NCBI GenBank assembly: GCA_964589175.1
Contig: CAZPRY010000009.1
Coordinates: forward strand, 1 to 64,000
Direction: 5' to 3'
Origin: CAZPRY01 sp964589175
Lineage (GTDB): Bacteria; Fidelibacterota; UBA2242
DNA length: 64,000 nt
The notes under the pieces are model-generated. The model saw only the letters and a program-made list of their open reading frames with translations, made no database searches and was not told where the DNA came from. The translations under genes and the position numbers were made by a program. This document shows positions 44,984-54,762 of this stretch, in pieces. Each line of letters begins with the position of its first letter. The stretch's first letter is position 1.

Positions 44984-45535
44984 CAAAAAAGAAAACTAAA
45001 TTATGGTAGATATCTTACGGTATCCCTCATAAGGATTTATCCCTCACTCCCCGAATCTGATAATTCTTCCGTAAATAATTACGTCCCCAGAATATATTGT
45101 CCGGATATTGGTCGAACAATTTCTTGGTCATTTCCCGTAACTCTCTGCACGAGCGCCCTCGAATGGGCATAACGGGCTGGTCAATCACCGAAAATAATTC
45201 AACAATTTTATTCCCTCTGATAATCTCATCGAATCGGGATGATATTTTTTGGAACGGGTTGTGCGTCGGTTTTGATTAACTTAATAATCTTCAAAAGTCC
45301 TTTGGTACATTTTATTCCCCCTTTTTCTCCGTTGATTAATCCGAAGAAATATGGATCGATCCATGGCGTTCAGAAGAGGTTTCACGAAGAGTTCTTGGAT
45401 TTTCAACTCTCTCTATTTAAGTTGTCAATGATTTAATAATTTGAAAAAGATGACCGACAAAATATCCATCCTGACTACTTGCATTCTATCCTGCTCTCTG
45501 AGTACTTATTTAGACAAATTGTAATGAGATCGGCT
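44984..45535. other. Gene-free interval before the secreted cellulase-fold gene
   Basis: About 550 bp with only unsupported short frames. It contains a perfect 14-bp palindrome at 45351-45364 and no other feature I can name. Confidence 0.6.
45351..45364. promoter_or_regulatory. Candidate palindromic operator (LacI-family style)
   Basis: ATGGATCGATCCAT is a perfect 14-bp palindrome with a central CG, the shape of many LacI-family operators. It lies about 170 bp before the secreted cellulase-fold gene that heads the carbohydrate-related block. No repressor gene is in the window. Confidence 0.4.
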
Positions 45536-46849
45536 ATGAAGTTTATGTCGTCAAGACGCTCACTTTTAAAACTGCTTCTCAGCTCTCCGCTGCTACTAGC
45601 AAACCCGTTCACTAAAACCAGACAAATAACAGCACAAACATTAGGGTCCAATCCTGACCGATGTCAATATTTTGATAAAAACACCCGCCTGACCATTGCC
45701 ATGTGGGACTTTTCCTGGTTAAAAGCCAATCACCCGGACGGTGCTTACGAGGACCTTGAAAAACGGGTCAGAGAAGCGCATGAACGAGGCTATAACACGT
45801 TGCGGATTGATTGCTTCGCCTCCCATATTTTGCAGGGAGAAGTGACTTTTAGTAAGAACTATAATCCATCCACCGATTTACCCAGATGGGGACAAACGTC
45901 AGTTGATCATAAATGCAACGTCCTGAAACGCTTATCGCAATTAGCTGAATATTGCCGTAAATACGACCTATGGCTCGGTCTGGATGCCTGGGATAAACAA
46001 CATATGATCGGGCATGATGAGATCATCGAATCGAATAATGAGGAAAAAACCTTCCGAAAAATTGCTGAGATTTGGGTCGAAGCATTGAAGTTAATGAGAG
46101 ATGCCGGGATTCTGGAACGCGCTGTCTGGATCGCCCCGCTGAACGAAGTCCCTCACTATGGTGTGAGCAAATTACGTTCTATAATCAATATAAGAAAAAA
46201 AATAAGTGAAAGCGGTCAGTCAAATCCGGATCTGGAACGATCCATGGACGAAATTTATAAAAATGTTAATCACTGGATGGGAGAAGCCATCAAAGATGAA
46301 GTTAAAAATGATAATATTCCGCTTTCCTATTCGTCCCTGGGAATGGAAAATTTCGCAAGCCGGGTGACCGACATCTATGATGTTATTGACGTCCATTTTT
46401 TACCCATGATCATCATGGATGAGATGGACAAAAAAGCCTTTGAAAAGACCGGCCGGGGTGCATCGACATTTTCAGATTTTGAGGCCTTATTGAAATATGA
46501 CTTAGCTGAGTATTCCAAAATATGGAATTCTGTATGCAAAAAGAATTATGCCAAAATGCTTAACGAGGTTCGGGATTATCATCAAAAGGCGCTCGATAAT
46601 TTGTCGCTACCATCCGGGAAAAAGCTTACCGCAGTCATTACGGAATCCTTCGGGCCTTGTTTTTGGCCTGACCATCCTTCGGTCAGCTGGGAATGGTACA
46701 AACGATATAACGCCGATGCCTTACGAATCGTGGCTTCGATGCCATTTGCAGGATCGTCTCTATCCAACTATGCCGAACCGATTTTTTCGCTTTGGGAAGA
46801 CGAAGATTGGCACTATGCGGCCAATACATACTTTTTAAACGCCTGTTAA
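45536..46849 (+). CDS. Secreted GH5/cellulase-fold protein
   Basis: Start set at the ATG at 45536, whose upstream GAGATCGG is the best site; earlier ATGs (45479, 45524) are possible. The N-terminus MKFMSSRRSLLKLLLSS carries a twin-arginine-like SRRSLLK motif and a hydrophobic stretch, so export is likely by Tat or Sec. The body has a TIM-barrel look: TIAMWDFSWLKA, RGYNTLRIDCFASH, YDLWLGLDAW. WIAPLNEVPHYG places a Glu after Asn as in the GH-A acid/base, and AVITESFGP holds a candidate nucleophile Glu. This fits the cellulase-like group of clan GH-A; the substrate is unknown. TonB receptor and sorted surface protein genes follow. Confidence 0.72.
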   Translation: MKFMSSRRSLLKLLLSSPLLLANPFTKTRQITAQTLGSNPDRCQYFDKNTRLTIAMWDFSWLKANHPDGAYEDLEKRVREAHERGYNTLRIDCFASHILQGEVTFSKNYNPSTDLPRWGQTSVDHKCNVLKRLSQLAEYCRKYDLWLGLDAWDKQHMIGHDEIIESNNEEKTFRKIAEIWVEALKLMRDAGILERAVWIAPLNEVPHYGVSKLRSIINIRKKISESGQSNPDLERSMDEIYKNVNHWMGEAIKDEVKNDNIPLSYSSLGMENFASRVTDIYDVIDVHFLPMIIMDEMDKKAFEKTGRGASTFSDFEALLKYDLAEYSKIWNSVCKKNYAKMLNEVRDYHQKALDNLSLPSGKKLTAVITESFGPCFWPDHPSVSWEWYKRYNADALRIVASMPFAGSSLSNYAEPIFSLWEDEDWHYAANTYFLNAC

Positions 46850-46879
46850 GGGACTAAGTATTCTTGGAGGAATGAATAA

Positions 46880-49800
46880 ATGAGTAAAATATGCAAATGT
46901 ATATTTCATTTCCTGATTCTGATTCTGGCGATGTGGTTCATTCTACCCGTACCTTTAATCTATGGCGCTACAACCGGAAAAATAGATGGTCGCGTTACCG
47001 ACAGCCAAACAGGCGACGGTATTCCGGGTGTTAATGTCGTCATTCCGGGCACCTATGTCGGTTGCGCTTCCGATGAGGATGGTTTTTACGTTATTTTGAA
47101 TGTCAATCCCGGTAGCCATGATTTAAAATTTCAATGCATCGGCTACACGGCGGTCACGATCACGGATGTCGAAGTAACGATCGATCTGACCACTACGATC
47201 GATGTCGCCATGCAATCCGAAGTTCTCGGACTGCAGGAGGTAGTGGCCGTCGCTCAGCGCCCTGTCGTTAAACAGGATATTTCGAACAGCCGCCTGGACA
47301 TCAACGCCGAGTCGATTGAAAATCTGCCTGTTCAGAGTATCAGCAATGTCGTCGGCCTGCAGGCGGGTATCGAGGGCATGACGATTCGCGGCAGCAGTTC
47401 CGACCAGAGCGTATTCCTGGTTGATGGAATTTCTCTGAACGATGAACGCAATAACATCCCCTATACATCCGTGAGTCTGAGTTCTGTCCGCGAGATCCAG
47501 GTTCAAACCGGCGGCTTTAACGCCGAATACGGCAATGCCCGGTCGGGTGTCATCAACGTCGTCACCCGCGAGGGCCAGAATGACCGCTATTCCGGCCAGG
47601 CCACCTTTCGAATGACACCTCCCGCATACAAACACCGGGGACCTTCCGTATATAGTCCCGATTCGTATTTCACCCGCGCCTACACCGATCCGGAAGTCTG
47701 CTGGACCGGTACGAACAATGGCACTTGGGATCGCTATGAACAACTGCAGTTTGCCTCTTTCGAAGGTTTCAACAACCTCTCACATATGTGGCTCACGGAT
47801 GAAGATCCGACCAACGATCTCTCACCCAGCGCCATTCAGCGGCTGTGGCAGTGGCATCACCGCCGCCAGGGCGACATCAAAAAACCGGATTATACGATCG
47901 ATGCCGGTTTCGGCGGACCGGTGCCTTATCTGAACGAAAAACTCGGTAATCTGCGCTTCTTCGCATCCTACTTCCGCCTGCAGGAGATGTATATCCTGCC
48001 TCTGATCCGGGATAGTTATGATGAAGAAAATTTTCAGTTGAAGCTGACATCGGACATCAACAAACAGATGAAACTCACGCTCACCGGCATGTACGGCGGG
48101 TTGTTCTCAGTCTGTCCAGACCAATGGGAGATCGCTCCTTCCGGTTCCGTACTGCACAGCGCCGAAGGCATTGCCGACCGGGCCGGTGTCGACGAAGTGA
48201 TTTACATGCCTGACTACTATACCCCAACCGACATTTTCCGCAAACAGGTTGCGGCGAAGTTCACCCACATTTTGAGCGAGACGGCTTTTTACGAAGCCAG
48301 CATCAGCTATCTCCACAACCGTTATCACACGTACGCGACCGCAGACCGCGACACCACGGCAAGATACGAAATCTTCAATGGCTTCTACGTCGATGAAGCC
48401 CCGTATGGCTACTATCCGCCCCTCTCCGAAGCCAGTCCCGGCGGACAATTGGCGCTGGGCGGCTGGATGGGTTTCGGCCGGGACAGCAGCACGGTCGCGA
48501 CGACTACCATGAAGTTCGATTACACCAACCAGATCGATAAGTTCAATCAATTGAAAACCGGTTTCGAATTTGTTATGACCGATTACGATATTCACTCCTC
48601 CCTGTATCATCCCTATTCGATGCAGTGGAACCATCGCCTCGACCGGACTTCCAATCCGTACCGGCTGGGACTTTACATCCAGGATAAGATGGAATTCGAA
48701 TCGCTGGTTGTCAATGGCGGCCTGCGCTTCGATTATTCCAACGCCAACTCCAACTGGTACAGCCTGGCGCCCTACGATACTCTGCTGACCAGTCAATACG
48801 GCGATGCCATCGAAGAACTGGCCGACCAGGAAGAATCGGAACCGATCTTCGCAGTGAGTCCGCGTCTGGGTATTTCCCATCCCATCACGGCCGATTCCAA
48901 GTTGTATTTCAATTACGGCCATTTCTACTCCCTGCCTTCCTCCGAATACCGTTTTCAGTTGGATCGTTCCGGATTCGGGCAGGTCAAATACCTGGGTAAT
49001 CCGAGCCTGCCCTATTCCAAAACCGTGGCCTATGAATTGGGCTATGAGCAAAACGTCTTCAATCGCTACCTGCTGAAACTCGCCGCCTACTACAAAGACA
49101 TCGTCGATCAACCCAGTTGGACCACCTATGTCAACGCCGATGAGACCATTGGCCTCAGCCGGGCGGGCACGGATAGTTACGAAGACATTCGGGGTTTCGA
49201 AATCACGCTACGCAAAGATTACGGCAACTGGTTCTACGGCTTTGTCAATTACACTTATATGGTGCAGACGAGCGGGTACTTCGGCGTACGCTATTTATAT
49301 GAGAATCGCAGCGAGCAAATGCTTTACGAAAAAAACAATCCCTACCAGGAGCGGCCGTTACCGCAACCCTTCTTCCGCACGAACTTGAATTTTCACGTTC
49401 CGCGTGATTTCGGCCTGATCGGCGACTGGAACCTGAACGTTCTGGCCACCTGGAAGGCCGGCGCGACGTCAACCTATAATCCGGCCATGCTTCCCAATGT
49501 AATCGACAACGTGCAATACAAAGATTACGTCAATGTCGATCTGCGGCTCTCCAAACGCTTCAATATCCGAAACACCGGCATGGAATTCTTCGTCGACATA
49601 AACAATGCGCTGAATAGCCGGCATTTCAGCGCCGCCGGATATTTCGATTCCAACGACCGCATCGCTTATATGGAATCACTCCATTTCGATTGGGAAGAAG
49701 GGATCGAACACGGTGATGACCGGATCGGCGAATATCGCGATTGGGATGTGGAATACGTGCCGATGCAGCAGACGGGAAGTGTCCAATCTGTCAGCAATCC

Positions 49801-49999
49801 CGAAGCGCGTGTGCTCTATTACGATTTATCCAATTCGACCTATTTTCAATTCCGCGACGGTGTCTGGGTTAAACGCAGCAAAGGTTGGGTCCGGAAAGAA
49901 GTGCTCGATACAAAGGCCTACATCGATATGCCTAACCTGACGTATTTTACCTTTCTCAATCCATTCGCGCTTACGTTCGGCCTGAAAATTTCGTTCTAA
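46880..49999 (+). CDS. TonB-dependent receptor with N-terminal regulatory-like domain
   Basis: A 1039-residue outer-membrane protein with GGAGG before the ATG. A signal peptide (to about residue 30, ending near YGA) precedes a carboxypeptidase-regulatory-like beta sandwich (about 33-115: GRVTDSQTGDGIPGVNVVIPG). The plug domain (about 120-230) has GIEGMTIRGSSSDQSVFLVDG and the TonB-family GFNAEYGNARSGVINVVT. A C-terminal 22-strand barrel fills the rest, closing with NPFALTFGLKISF, a typical aromatic end. It takes up a large substrate using proton motive force through TonB. No SusD partner follows. The neighbour genes suggest a glycan substrate. Confidence 0.9.
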   Translation: MSKICKCIFHFLILILAMWFILPVPLIYGATTGKIDGRVTDSQTGDGIPGVNVVIPGTYVGCASDEDGFYVILNVNPGSHDLKFQCIGYTAVTITDVEVTIDLTTTIDVAMQSEVLGLQEVVAVAQRPVVKQDISNSRLDINAESIENLPVQSISNVVGLQAGIEGMTIRGSSSDQSVFLVDGISLNDERNNIPYTSVSLSSVREIQVQTGGFNAEYGNARSGVINVVTREGQNDRYSGQATFRMTPPAYKHRGPSVYSPDSYFTRAYTDPEVCWTGTNNGTWDRYEQLQFASFEGFNNLSHMWLTDEDPTNDLSPSAIQRLWQWHHRRQGDIKKPDYTIDAGFGGPVPYLNEKLGNLRFFASYFRLQEMYILPLIRDSYDEENFQLKLTSDINKQMKLTLTGMYGGLFSVCPDQWEIAPSGSVLHSAEGIADRAGVDEVIYMPDYYTPTDIFRKQVAAKFTHILSETAFYEASISYLHNRYHTYATADRDTTARYEIFNGFYVDEAPYGYYPPLSEASPGGQLALGGWMGFGRDSSTVATTTMKFDYTNQIDKFNQLKTGFEFVMTDYDIHSSLYHPYSMQWNHRLDRTSNPYRLGLYIQDKMEFESLVVNGGLRFDYSNANSNWYSLAPYDTLLTSQYGDAIEELADQEESEPIFAVSPRLGISHPITADSKLYFNYGHFYSLPSSEYRFQLDRSGFGQVKYLGNPSLPYSKTVAYELGYEQNVFNRYLLKLAAYYKDIVDQPSWTTYVNADETIGLSRAGTDSYEDIRGFEITLRKDYGNWFYGFVNYTYMVQTSGYFGVRYLYENRSEQMLYEKNNPYQERPLPQPFFRTNLNFHVPRDFGLIGDWNLNVLATWKAGATSTYNPAMLPNVIDNVQYKDYVNVDLRLSKRFNIRNTGMEFFVDINNALNSRHFSAAGYFDSNDRIAYMESLHFDWEEGIEHGDDRIGEYRDWDVEYVPMQQTGSVQSVSNPEARVLYYDLSNSTYFQFRDGVWVKRSKGWVRKEVLDTKAYIDMPNLTYFTFLNPFALTFGLKISF

Positions 50000-50044
50000 G
50001 GGAATTCAAATTGCTCGAGAATTGCATATAGCAGAAGGTCAGAT

Positions 50045-52111
50045 ATGAAACATCTTAATCGATTCCGTTGGATATATTCTTTCATCAGCCTGGTCTTGCT
50101 GGTAAATCTATCTCCGGGGCAGGTCGCCCCGGAAATGAAGAAGTGGATCAAGATCGGTTCCCTGCATCACTTCTACTCCGCCCGCGGCGGGGAATGGGGT
50201 TGGAACGATAATACGAACCTTTTTGATGGGTTTCGCTGGCCGGCCAACTATCTTAATCAGGATAATTTCTGTATTATTCGGACCTGGCTGGTCTGCCGTG
50301 ATTTCACCGATGAATACGGCGTCAACTGGAACTACAAATCCGCTTTTATGGGCGGTATGGAGCCGGGCTCGTCAGTGCCGATGGTGCACCGCATGATCAC
50401 CAAATTCAGCCCGTCGAAAGTGTACGTGGATAATGAGCTATCTTCCGAGTTCAGTACCGGTATCGACGCAATCGACCCGAACTTGCCCTGCGATCGAAAA
50501 ATTGTCAACACCGTCCGGACTCCGATCGGGATATCCATGACGCGTAATATCTACGCCTTCAGTCAAAAATATCACGATAACTATTTCATTGTCGAATATA
50601 TCCTGGAAAACACCGGCAATACCGACGAGGATGATGATATTGAACTACCCAACCAGACCATCAAGGATCTCTACCTGGGATGGTTGGACCACTACGCTAA
50701 CCGGGAGGCTGCCTGGTACGCCAGGAGCCAGCATTCCTGGGGCAAATATCTTTGGGTTGTGAAACGCGGCGATGATTACGATCAGTGGCTCAGCGGAGAT
50801 ACGCAAGCCGATTCCATGCGCTGCACCTGGGCCTGGCTGGGACAGGTGGACGGATTGGGCTGGGACAACATCGGCGCCCCCTGGACTACGGGAAATGGTC
50901 GCCTTACTAACGCCCAGCATATTGGCATGATTTATCTGCACGCCGATACCGGGCCGGACGATCCCGCCGACAATCCGAATCTGCCCGTCATGGGTTGGAC
51001 CGGAAACGATACGCACCCCGCCTCGGCTAACAACGGCACTAATATGGGTGGCATGCGTACGCTCTGGGAAATGTTCGCCGGCGTCGCCCTGCCGTCGAAT
51101 GGCCAATACGGCGGCTACGACAGCATGGATGACCGCGTTGGACTATACCCCGAAAAACTGACCGACGAAGGCGGAGCCTCCGCAATGGCCGGCTTCGGAC
51201 CGTATACCCTGGAGCCCGGCCAGAGTGTACGGATGGTGGTAGCCGAAGGCGTCAATGGCATCAATCGCCAATTATGCGAAAGCATCGGCCGCAATTGGCT
51301 TCTCGGCAGCGCTCCATTCGATCTGCCGGACGGCGGCACCACGAACGATCGCGACGAGTATAAGAATAACTGGGTCTACACCGGTAAGGATTCGATCCAG
51401 CAAACTTTCAGCCGCGCCCGCAAGGTCTTCGAAGCCGAGCTCGCTATTCCACAACCGCCCCCTCCGCCCAAACAATTTGAAATTTCGTCCGGCGGCAATC
51501 GTATCCGCTTGACCTGGGAAGATCCGGACGGTGGTTACGGGCTTGATTTCGAAGGCTTCAAAATCTACCGCGCCGTCGGTAAACCCGATACGACCTATGA
51601 AGAGATTTTTTCCTGCATGATTCCCGATACCGTCCATCTTTTCGACGATACAACTCCCGTTCGGGGATTCTCCTATTATTACTCCATTGTGAGTTTCAAC
51701 AACGGTACGAATAACCAGACCGGTCTGAATCCCAAAGGACCCTTGATGAGCAGCCGCTTTTACACGCAGACCACACTGCCCGCCTACCTGCGCCGCCCGG
51801 CGAATGACGATCTGCAGGCTATTCGGATTGTTCCAAATCCCTATCACATCGGCAGCCGGCAAATTCAATACGGAACCGAAGAGGACAAGGATAAAATCAT
51901 GTTCCTCAACATTCCCGGTAATTGTAAAATCCGCATTTTCACGGAGCGCGGGGACCTCATTAAATCGATTAATCACATCGACGGCAGCGGGGATGAAGCC
52001 TGGAATTCGGTTACCAAAGGTCGGCAAATCATAGTCAGCGGGATTTATATCGCCCACATCGAAACGCCCGAGGGCCGATCGATTCAAAAGAAGTTTTTGA
52101 TTATCCGCTAG
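50045..52111 (+). CDS. Secreted surface protein with C-terminal type IX-like sorting domain
   Basis: A 688-residue exported protein. Signal peptide: FISLVLLVNLSPGQ. The main part (about 30-470) has an unfamiliar beta-rich fold, then a proline-rich hinge (IPQPPPPPKQF) and a fibronectin-III-like domain (about 480-575, GNRIRLTWEDPDGG). The C-terminal 90 residues (RIVPNPYHIG, GNCKIRIFTERGDLI, GIYIAHIETPEG, KKFLIIR) match the carboxy-terminal beta-sandwich used by type IX secretion. I do not recognise the main domain. It is 45 bp after the TonB receptor, so likely part of the same operon. Confidence 0.8.
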   Translation: MKHLNRFRWIYSFISLVLLVNLSPGQVAPEMKKWIKIGSLHHFYSARGGEWGWNDNTNLFDGFRWPANYLNQDNFCIIRTWLVCRDFTDEYGVNWNYKSAFMGGMEPGSSVPMVHRMITKFSPSKVYVDNELSSEFSTGIDAIDPNLPCDRKIVNTVRTPIGISMTRNIYAFSQKYHDNYFIVEYILENTGNTDEDDDIELPNQTIKDLYLGWLDHYANREAAWYARSQHSWGKYLWVVKRGDDYDQWLSGDTQADSMRCTWAWLGQVDGLGWDNIGAPWTTGNGRLTNAQHIGMIYLHADTGPDDPADNPNLPVMGWTGNDTHPASANNGTNMGGMRTLWEMFAGVALPSNGQYGGYDSMDDRVGLYPEKLTDEGGASAMAGFGPYTLEPGQSVRMVVAEGVNGINRQLCESIGRNWLLGSAPFDLPDGGTTNDRDEYKNNWVYTGKDSIQQTFSRARKVFEAELAIPQPPPPPKQFEISSGGNRIRLTWEDPDGGYGLDFEGFKIYRAVGKPDTTYEEIFSCMIPDTVHLFDDTTPVRGFSYYYSIVSFNNGTNNQTGLNPKGPLMSSRFYTQTTLPAYLRRPANDDLQAIRIVPNPYHIGSRQIQYGTEEDKDKIMFLNIPGNCKIRIFTERGDLIKSINHIDGSGDEAWNSVTKGRQIIVSGIYIAHIETPEGRSIQKKFLIIR

Positions 52112-52268
52112 ATTTCCCGCCATTAACAATTATTTTTCGGAGCATTTCTCTTTTCAGTCGCCTGAAAGGAAGATGCTTCCTTGATTTCCGGCCGCCTTAA
52201 ATGCTTGGATATAACTTTACGATTCGCGATATTTTCCCCTGTTTTACATTGCACGTAGAGGATACTTT

Positions 52269-53453
52269 ATGAATCAGGAGACAATCCAGACCAAAACCAC
52301 CGGCAAATTCCAGATGGCGAATGTGCTCATCATCTCCTTCGCGCACATGCTGCACGACATTTTCTCGTCGTTCCTGGCGCCGATCCTGCCGCTCCTGATC
52401 GCAAAATTCGGTATCACCTATACCCAGGCCGGCTTGCTTACCGTCGCCGGAAGAATCCCCTCGCTCTTCAATCCGGTCATCGGCATTATCGCGGAAAAAG
52501 TACGTATGCGCTATTTACTGATTCTCGCTCCTCTCTTCACGGTTGTGAGCATGAGTCTCCTGGGCCTCGCCCCAAACTATATCGTTCTGCTGGCCTTGCT
52601 CCTGACGATGGGCGCCAGTTCGGCGCTGTTCCATGTCCCGTCACCGGCGATGATCAAACATATTGCCGGCGATCGCACCGGCAAAGGCATGAGCTTCTAC
52701 ATGCTCGGCGGCGAACTGGCCCGCACCCTGGCGCCGCTGACGATTCTCGGAGCGGTCTCACTTTGGGGACTGGAAGGCACATACCGGTTGATTCCGTTCG
52801 GCTTTCTCGCCTCGGGAATTCTGTATCTCAAATTCCGCAATATTTCGATTCGCGAGGATTTCAGCCGCCCCACGCGCAGTTCGACTATCCATCATACTTT
52901 CCGGCGTTACATTCCCTTTTTCCTGCTACTGATCGGGTATCATATCTTCGCAACAATGCTCAAGTCCGCGCTGACCACTTACCTGCCGACCTATCTCACG
53001 GCGAAAGGCAACGGTATTTGGATCGCCGGCATTTCGTTGTCCGTATTACAGCTTTCGGGCGCGGCCGGCACCTTCGTAGCCGGCACCATTTCGGATAAGA
53101 TCGGACGCAAAGCCACGCTGCTCATCAGCGGCATCGCCAGTCCGCTGCTGATGTGGGCTTTCATCCTCTTCGACGGCATTTTCATGTTCCCGATTCTGCT
53201 CCTGCTCGGTTTCTTCACCATCGCCACCGGCCCTGTGATCCTCGCCCTCGTACAGGATTCCGACTCGGAATATCCTTCCTTCATGAATTCAATTTATATG
53301 ACGATCAGCTTCGTGATCGGTTCAATCATGGCTCTGGTTATCGGAATCATCGGTGATCATGTCGGACTCGAACTGACTTATAAGATATGCGCAACGGCCG
53401 GGTTCGGCACCATCCCCTTTATCCTCCTTTTGAAAGACAGAAAAAAACGATAA
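52269..53453 (+). CDS. MFS transporter, Fsr (fosmidomycin resistance)-like
   Basis: A 394-residue inner-membrane protein with about 12 hydrophobic segments. The N-terminal HMLHDIFSSFLAPILPLLIAKF is the pattern of the Fsr-type branch (SH-x-D-x2-Q in others), and the loop RMRYLL and the second-half GTISDKIGRKATLLISG follow the major-facilitator cytoplasmic-loop motif. Export of a drug or a metabolite is known for Fsr; a substrate cannot be fixed here. It follows the sorted surface protein by 157 bp and the pcm gene follows after 110 bp. Confidence 0.85.
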   Translation: MNQETIQTKTTGKFQMANVLIISFAHMLHDIFSSFLAPILPLLIAKFGITYTQAGLLTVAGRIPSLFNPVIGIIAEKVRMRYLLILAPLFTVVSMSLLGLAPNYIVLLALLLTMGASSALFHVPSPAMIKHIAGDRTGKGMSFYMLGGELARTLAPLTILGAVSLWGLEGTYRLIPFGFLASGILYLKFRNISIREDFSRPTRSSTIHHTFRRYIPFFLLLIGYHIFATMLKSALTTYLPTYLTAKGNGIWIAGISLSVLQLSGAAGTFVAGTISDKIGRKATLLISGIASPLLMWAFILFDGIFMFPILLLLGFFTIATGPVILALVQDSDSEYPSFMNSIYMTISFVIGSIMALVIGIIGDHVGLELTYKICATAGFGTIPFILLLKDRKKR

Positions 53454-53563
53454 GGTAACGCAATCAGCAAGCTGGATAACTGATTGCTACTCCCGCTGCA
53501 AATCAGAAAAGTCTTGAGCCTTTCTTAAATTTACTGCATCTTATAAGTAAACGGAACGAGCCG

Positions 53564-54295
53564 ATGCGTCACGCCAATGCTTATATTATTTCCTTGTCGC
53601 TCTGCGCATTTTTTGTCGTGCGCGTTTTCGCCTGCTCGCCTTCGCCTGATTCCCTGCAATTCGCACAGCAACGCGAGCATATGGTCAAAACCCAGATCGA
53701 ATCGCGCGGCGTCCTGGATAAACGCGTTCTGCAGGCCATGCGCAAAGTCGAAAGGCACCGCTTCCTGCCGGCCGAATACCTCGATTATGCCTATCGCGAT
53801 CATCCTCTGCCGATCGGCTACGGGCAAACCATCTCGCAGCCCTATATCGTGGCCCTGATGACCGAAGCCCTGAATCTCAAAGCCACGGACAAGGTCCTCG
53901 AAATCGGCACCGGTTCGGGTTATCAGGCGGCCGTCCTGGCTGAAATCTGCCCCCGGGTCTATTCCATCGAGATCGTCGAAGAACTGGGCAGGCAGTCGCG
54001 CGCCTTGCTCGATACACTCGGTTATAAAAATATTCGGGTGAAAACCGGCGACGGCTACCAGGGCTGGCCGGAATTCGCCCCGTTCGACGCAATCATCGTG
54101 ACCTGCTCGCCGACGCATATCCCGCCTGCGCTTGAAGAGCAATTGGCCGAAGAAGGACGCATGGTCATTCCGGTCGATGAGGAATTCTACCAGGAACTGG
54201 TTCTGCTGGTTAAAGTGCAGGGCGAACTTAAGCGCACGAACATTATCACGGTGCGCTTCGTGCCCATGCTGCGCAAGGATGGAACGACATACTAA
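53564..54295 (+). CDS. pcm: Exported protein-L-isoaspartate O-methyltransferase
   Basis: A 243-residue member of the PCMT family with an N-terminal export signal ending in a lipobox-like VFACSP (IISLSLCAFFVVRVFAC), so it should be attached outside the cytoplasmic membrane. The enzyme body has ERHRFLPAEYLDYAYRDHPLPIGYGQTIS (first half of the fold), the SAM-binding VLEIGTGSGYQAAVLAEI, and AIIVTCSPTHIPPALEEQL. It repairs isoaspartyl residues in damaged proteins using SAM. Using a cytosolic cofactor outside the cytoplasm is odd; it may stay tethered with SAM supplied by other means. Confidence 0.88.
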   Translation: MRHANAYIISLSLCAFFVVRVFACSPSPDSLQFAQQREHMVKTQIESRGVLDKRVLQAMRKVERHRFLPAEYLDYAYRDHPLPIGYGQTISQPYIVALMTEALNLKATDKVLEIGTGSGYQAAVLAEICPRVYSIEIVEELGRQSRALLDTLGYKNIRVKTGDGYQGWPEFAPFDAIIVTCSPTHIPPALEEQLAEEGRMVIPVDEEFYQELVLLVKVQGELKRTNIITVRFVPMLRKDGTTY

Positions 54296-54361
54296 TCCTC
54301 GTCGCGGTGCTTCCCGCCTGCGGTACCACTAGGGTAATTTCCAGCGGGAGATGACACCGTA

Positions 54362-54383
54362 ATGCAAACACTCATGTTTGCAT
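54362..54383. repeat. Short hairpin repeat (related to 56706-56727)
   Basis: ATGCAAACA and TGTTTGCAT form a 9-bp perfect stem with loop CTCA. The minus strand of 56706-56727 shows the same layout (AGACAAACA, loop CTCT, TGTTTGTCT). Two stem pairs differ in both arms, so pairing is kept. Confidence 0.6.
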
Positions 54384-54412
54384 CGCTGCCCTGTGAGATA
54401 TCGCCTGGAATC

Positions 54413-54432
54413 CACAGACATGAAAGTCTGTG
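54413..54432. repeat. Short hairpin CACAGAC/GTCTGTG
   Basis: A 7-bp perfect stem with a 6-base loop, 30 bp after the hairpin at 54362. Nothing coding overlaps it. Confidence 0.5.
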
Positions 54433-54501
54433 CTACGTCTTCCCTTTTGGAAAAAGATCAAAAAGCAAATAAACTTCATAAAAATCGGCTTAAAAATCCC
54501 G

Positions 54502-54529
54502 AAAAGTGTTACCCTGGGGTAACACTTTT
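54502..54529. terminator. Near-perfect 28-bp palindrome, terminator or operator
   Basis: 13 base pairs with a 2-base loop. The arms are AAAAGTGTTACCC and GGGTAACACTTTT. The arms end in A4 and T4, so it could terminate on both strands weakly, or bind a dimeric regulator. It precedes the small peptide and the beta-barrel gene. Confidence 0.5.
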
Positions 54530-54631
54530 GGCACCCCTCATTTTCATAAATTATTGTTTATTTCAAATCGGCTTTACAATGACGGAATTATTATCTATTT
54601 TATTATTAACAACTGTACGAAAAGGTTACCG

Positions 54632-54730
54632 ATGAAACCGGAAAACCATCTATTTGCTAAATTCAGAAGGAAAAGAAGACTACTTGCATTGCCGAAAAAA
54701 ATAAATCGCTACTTTAAGGAAAATGATTAA
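54632..54730 (+). CDS. Possible small basic peptide
   Basis: A 32-residue frame (begins MKPENHLFAKF, ends INRYFKEND) with AAAGG 7 bp before the ATG at 54632. It is Arg/Lys-rich (RRKRRLL). No family match is apparent. It lies 32 bp before the beta-barrel gene. It may be a chance frame. Confidence 0.25.
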   Translation: MKPENHLFAKFRRKRRLLALPKKINRYFKEND

Positions 54731-54762
54731 TCAAGTGCATCAGAAATAAGAGGAAATGGATC

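Larger units (their letters stand above)
54296..54762. other. Repeat-bearing intergenic stretch
   Basis: Holds a GC-balanced first part with hairpins at 54362-54383 and 54413-54432, a strong palindrome at 54502-54529, and a possible small basic peptide (54632-54730). It marks the switch from balanced to AT-rich sequence. Confidence 0.6.

Noticed and set aside
44957..45436. Small frames downstream of tRNA-Asn
   Set aside because: One starts within the tRNA, none has a ribosome binding site or recognisable sequence.
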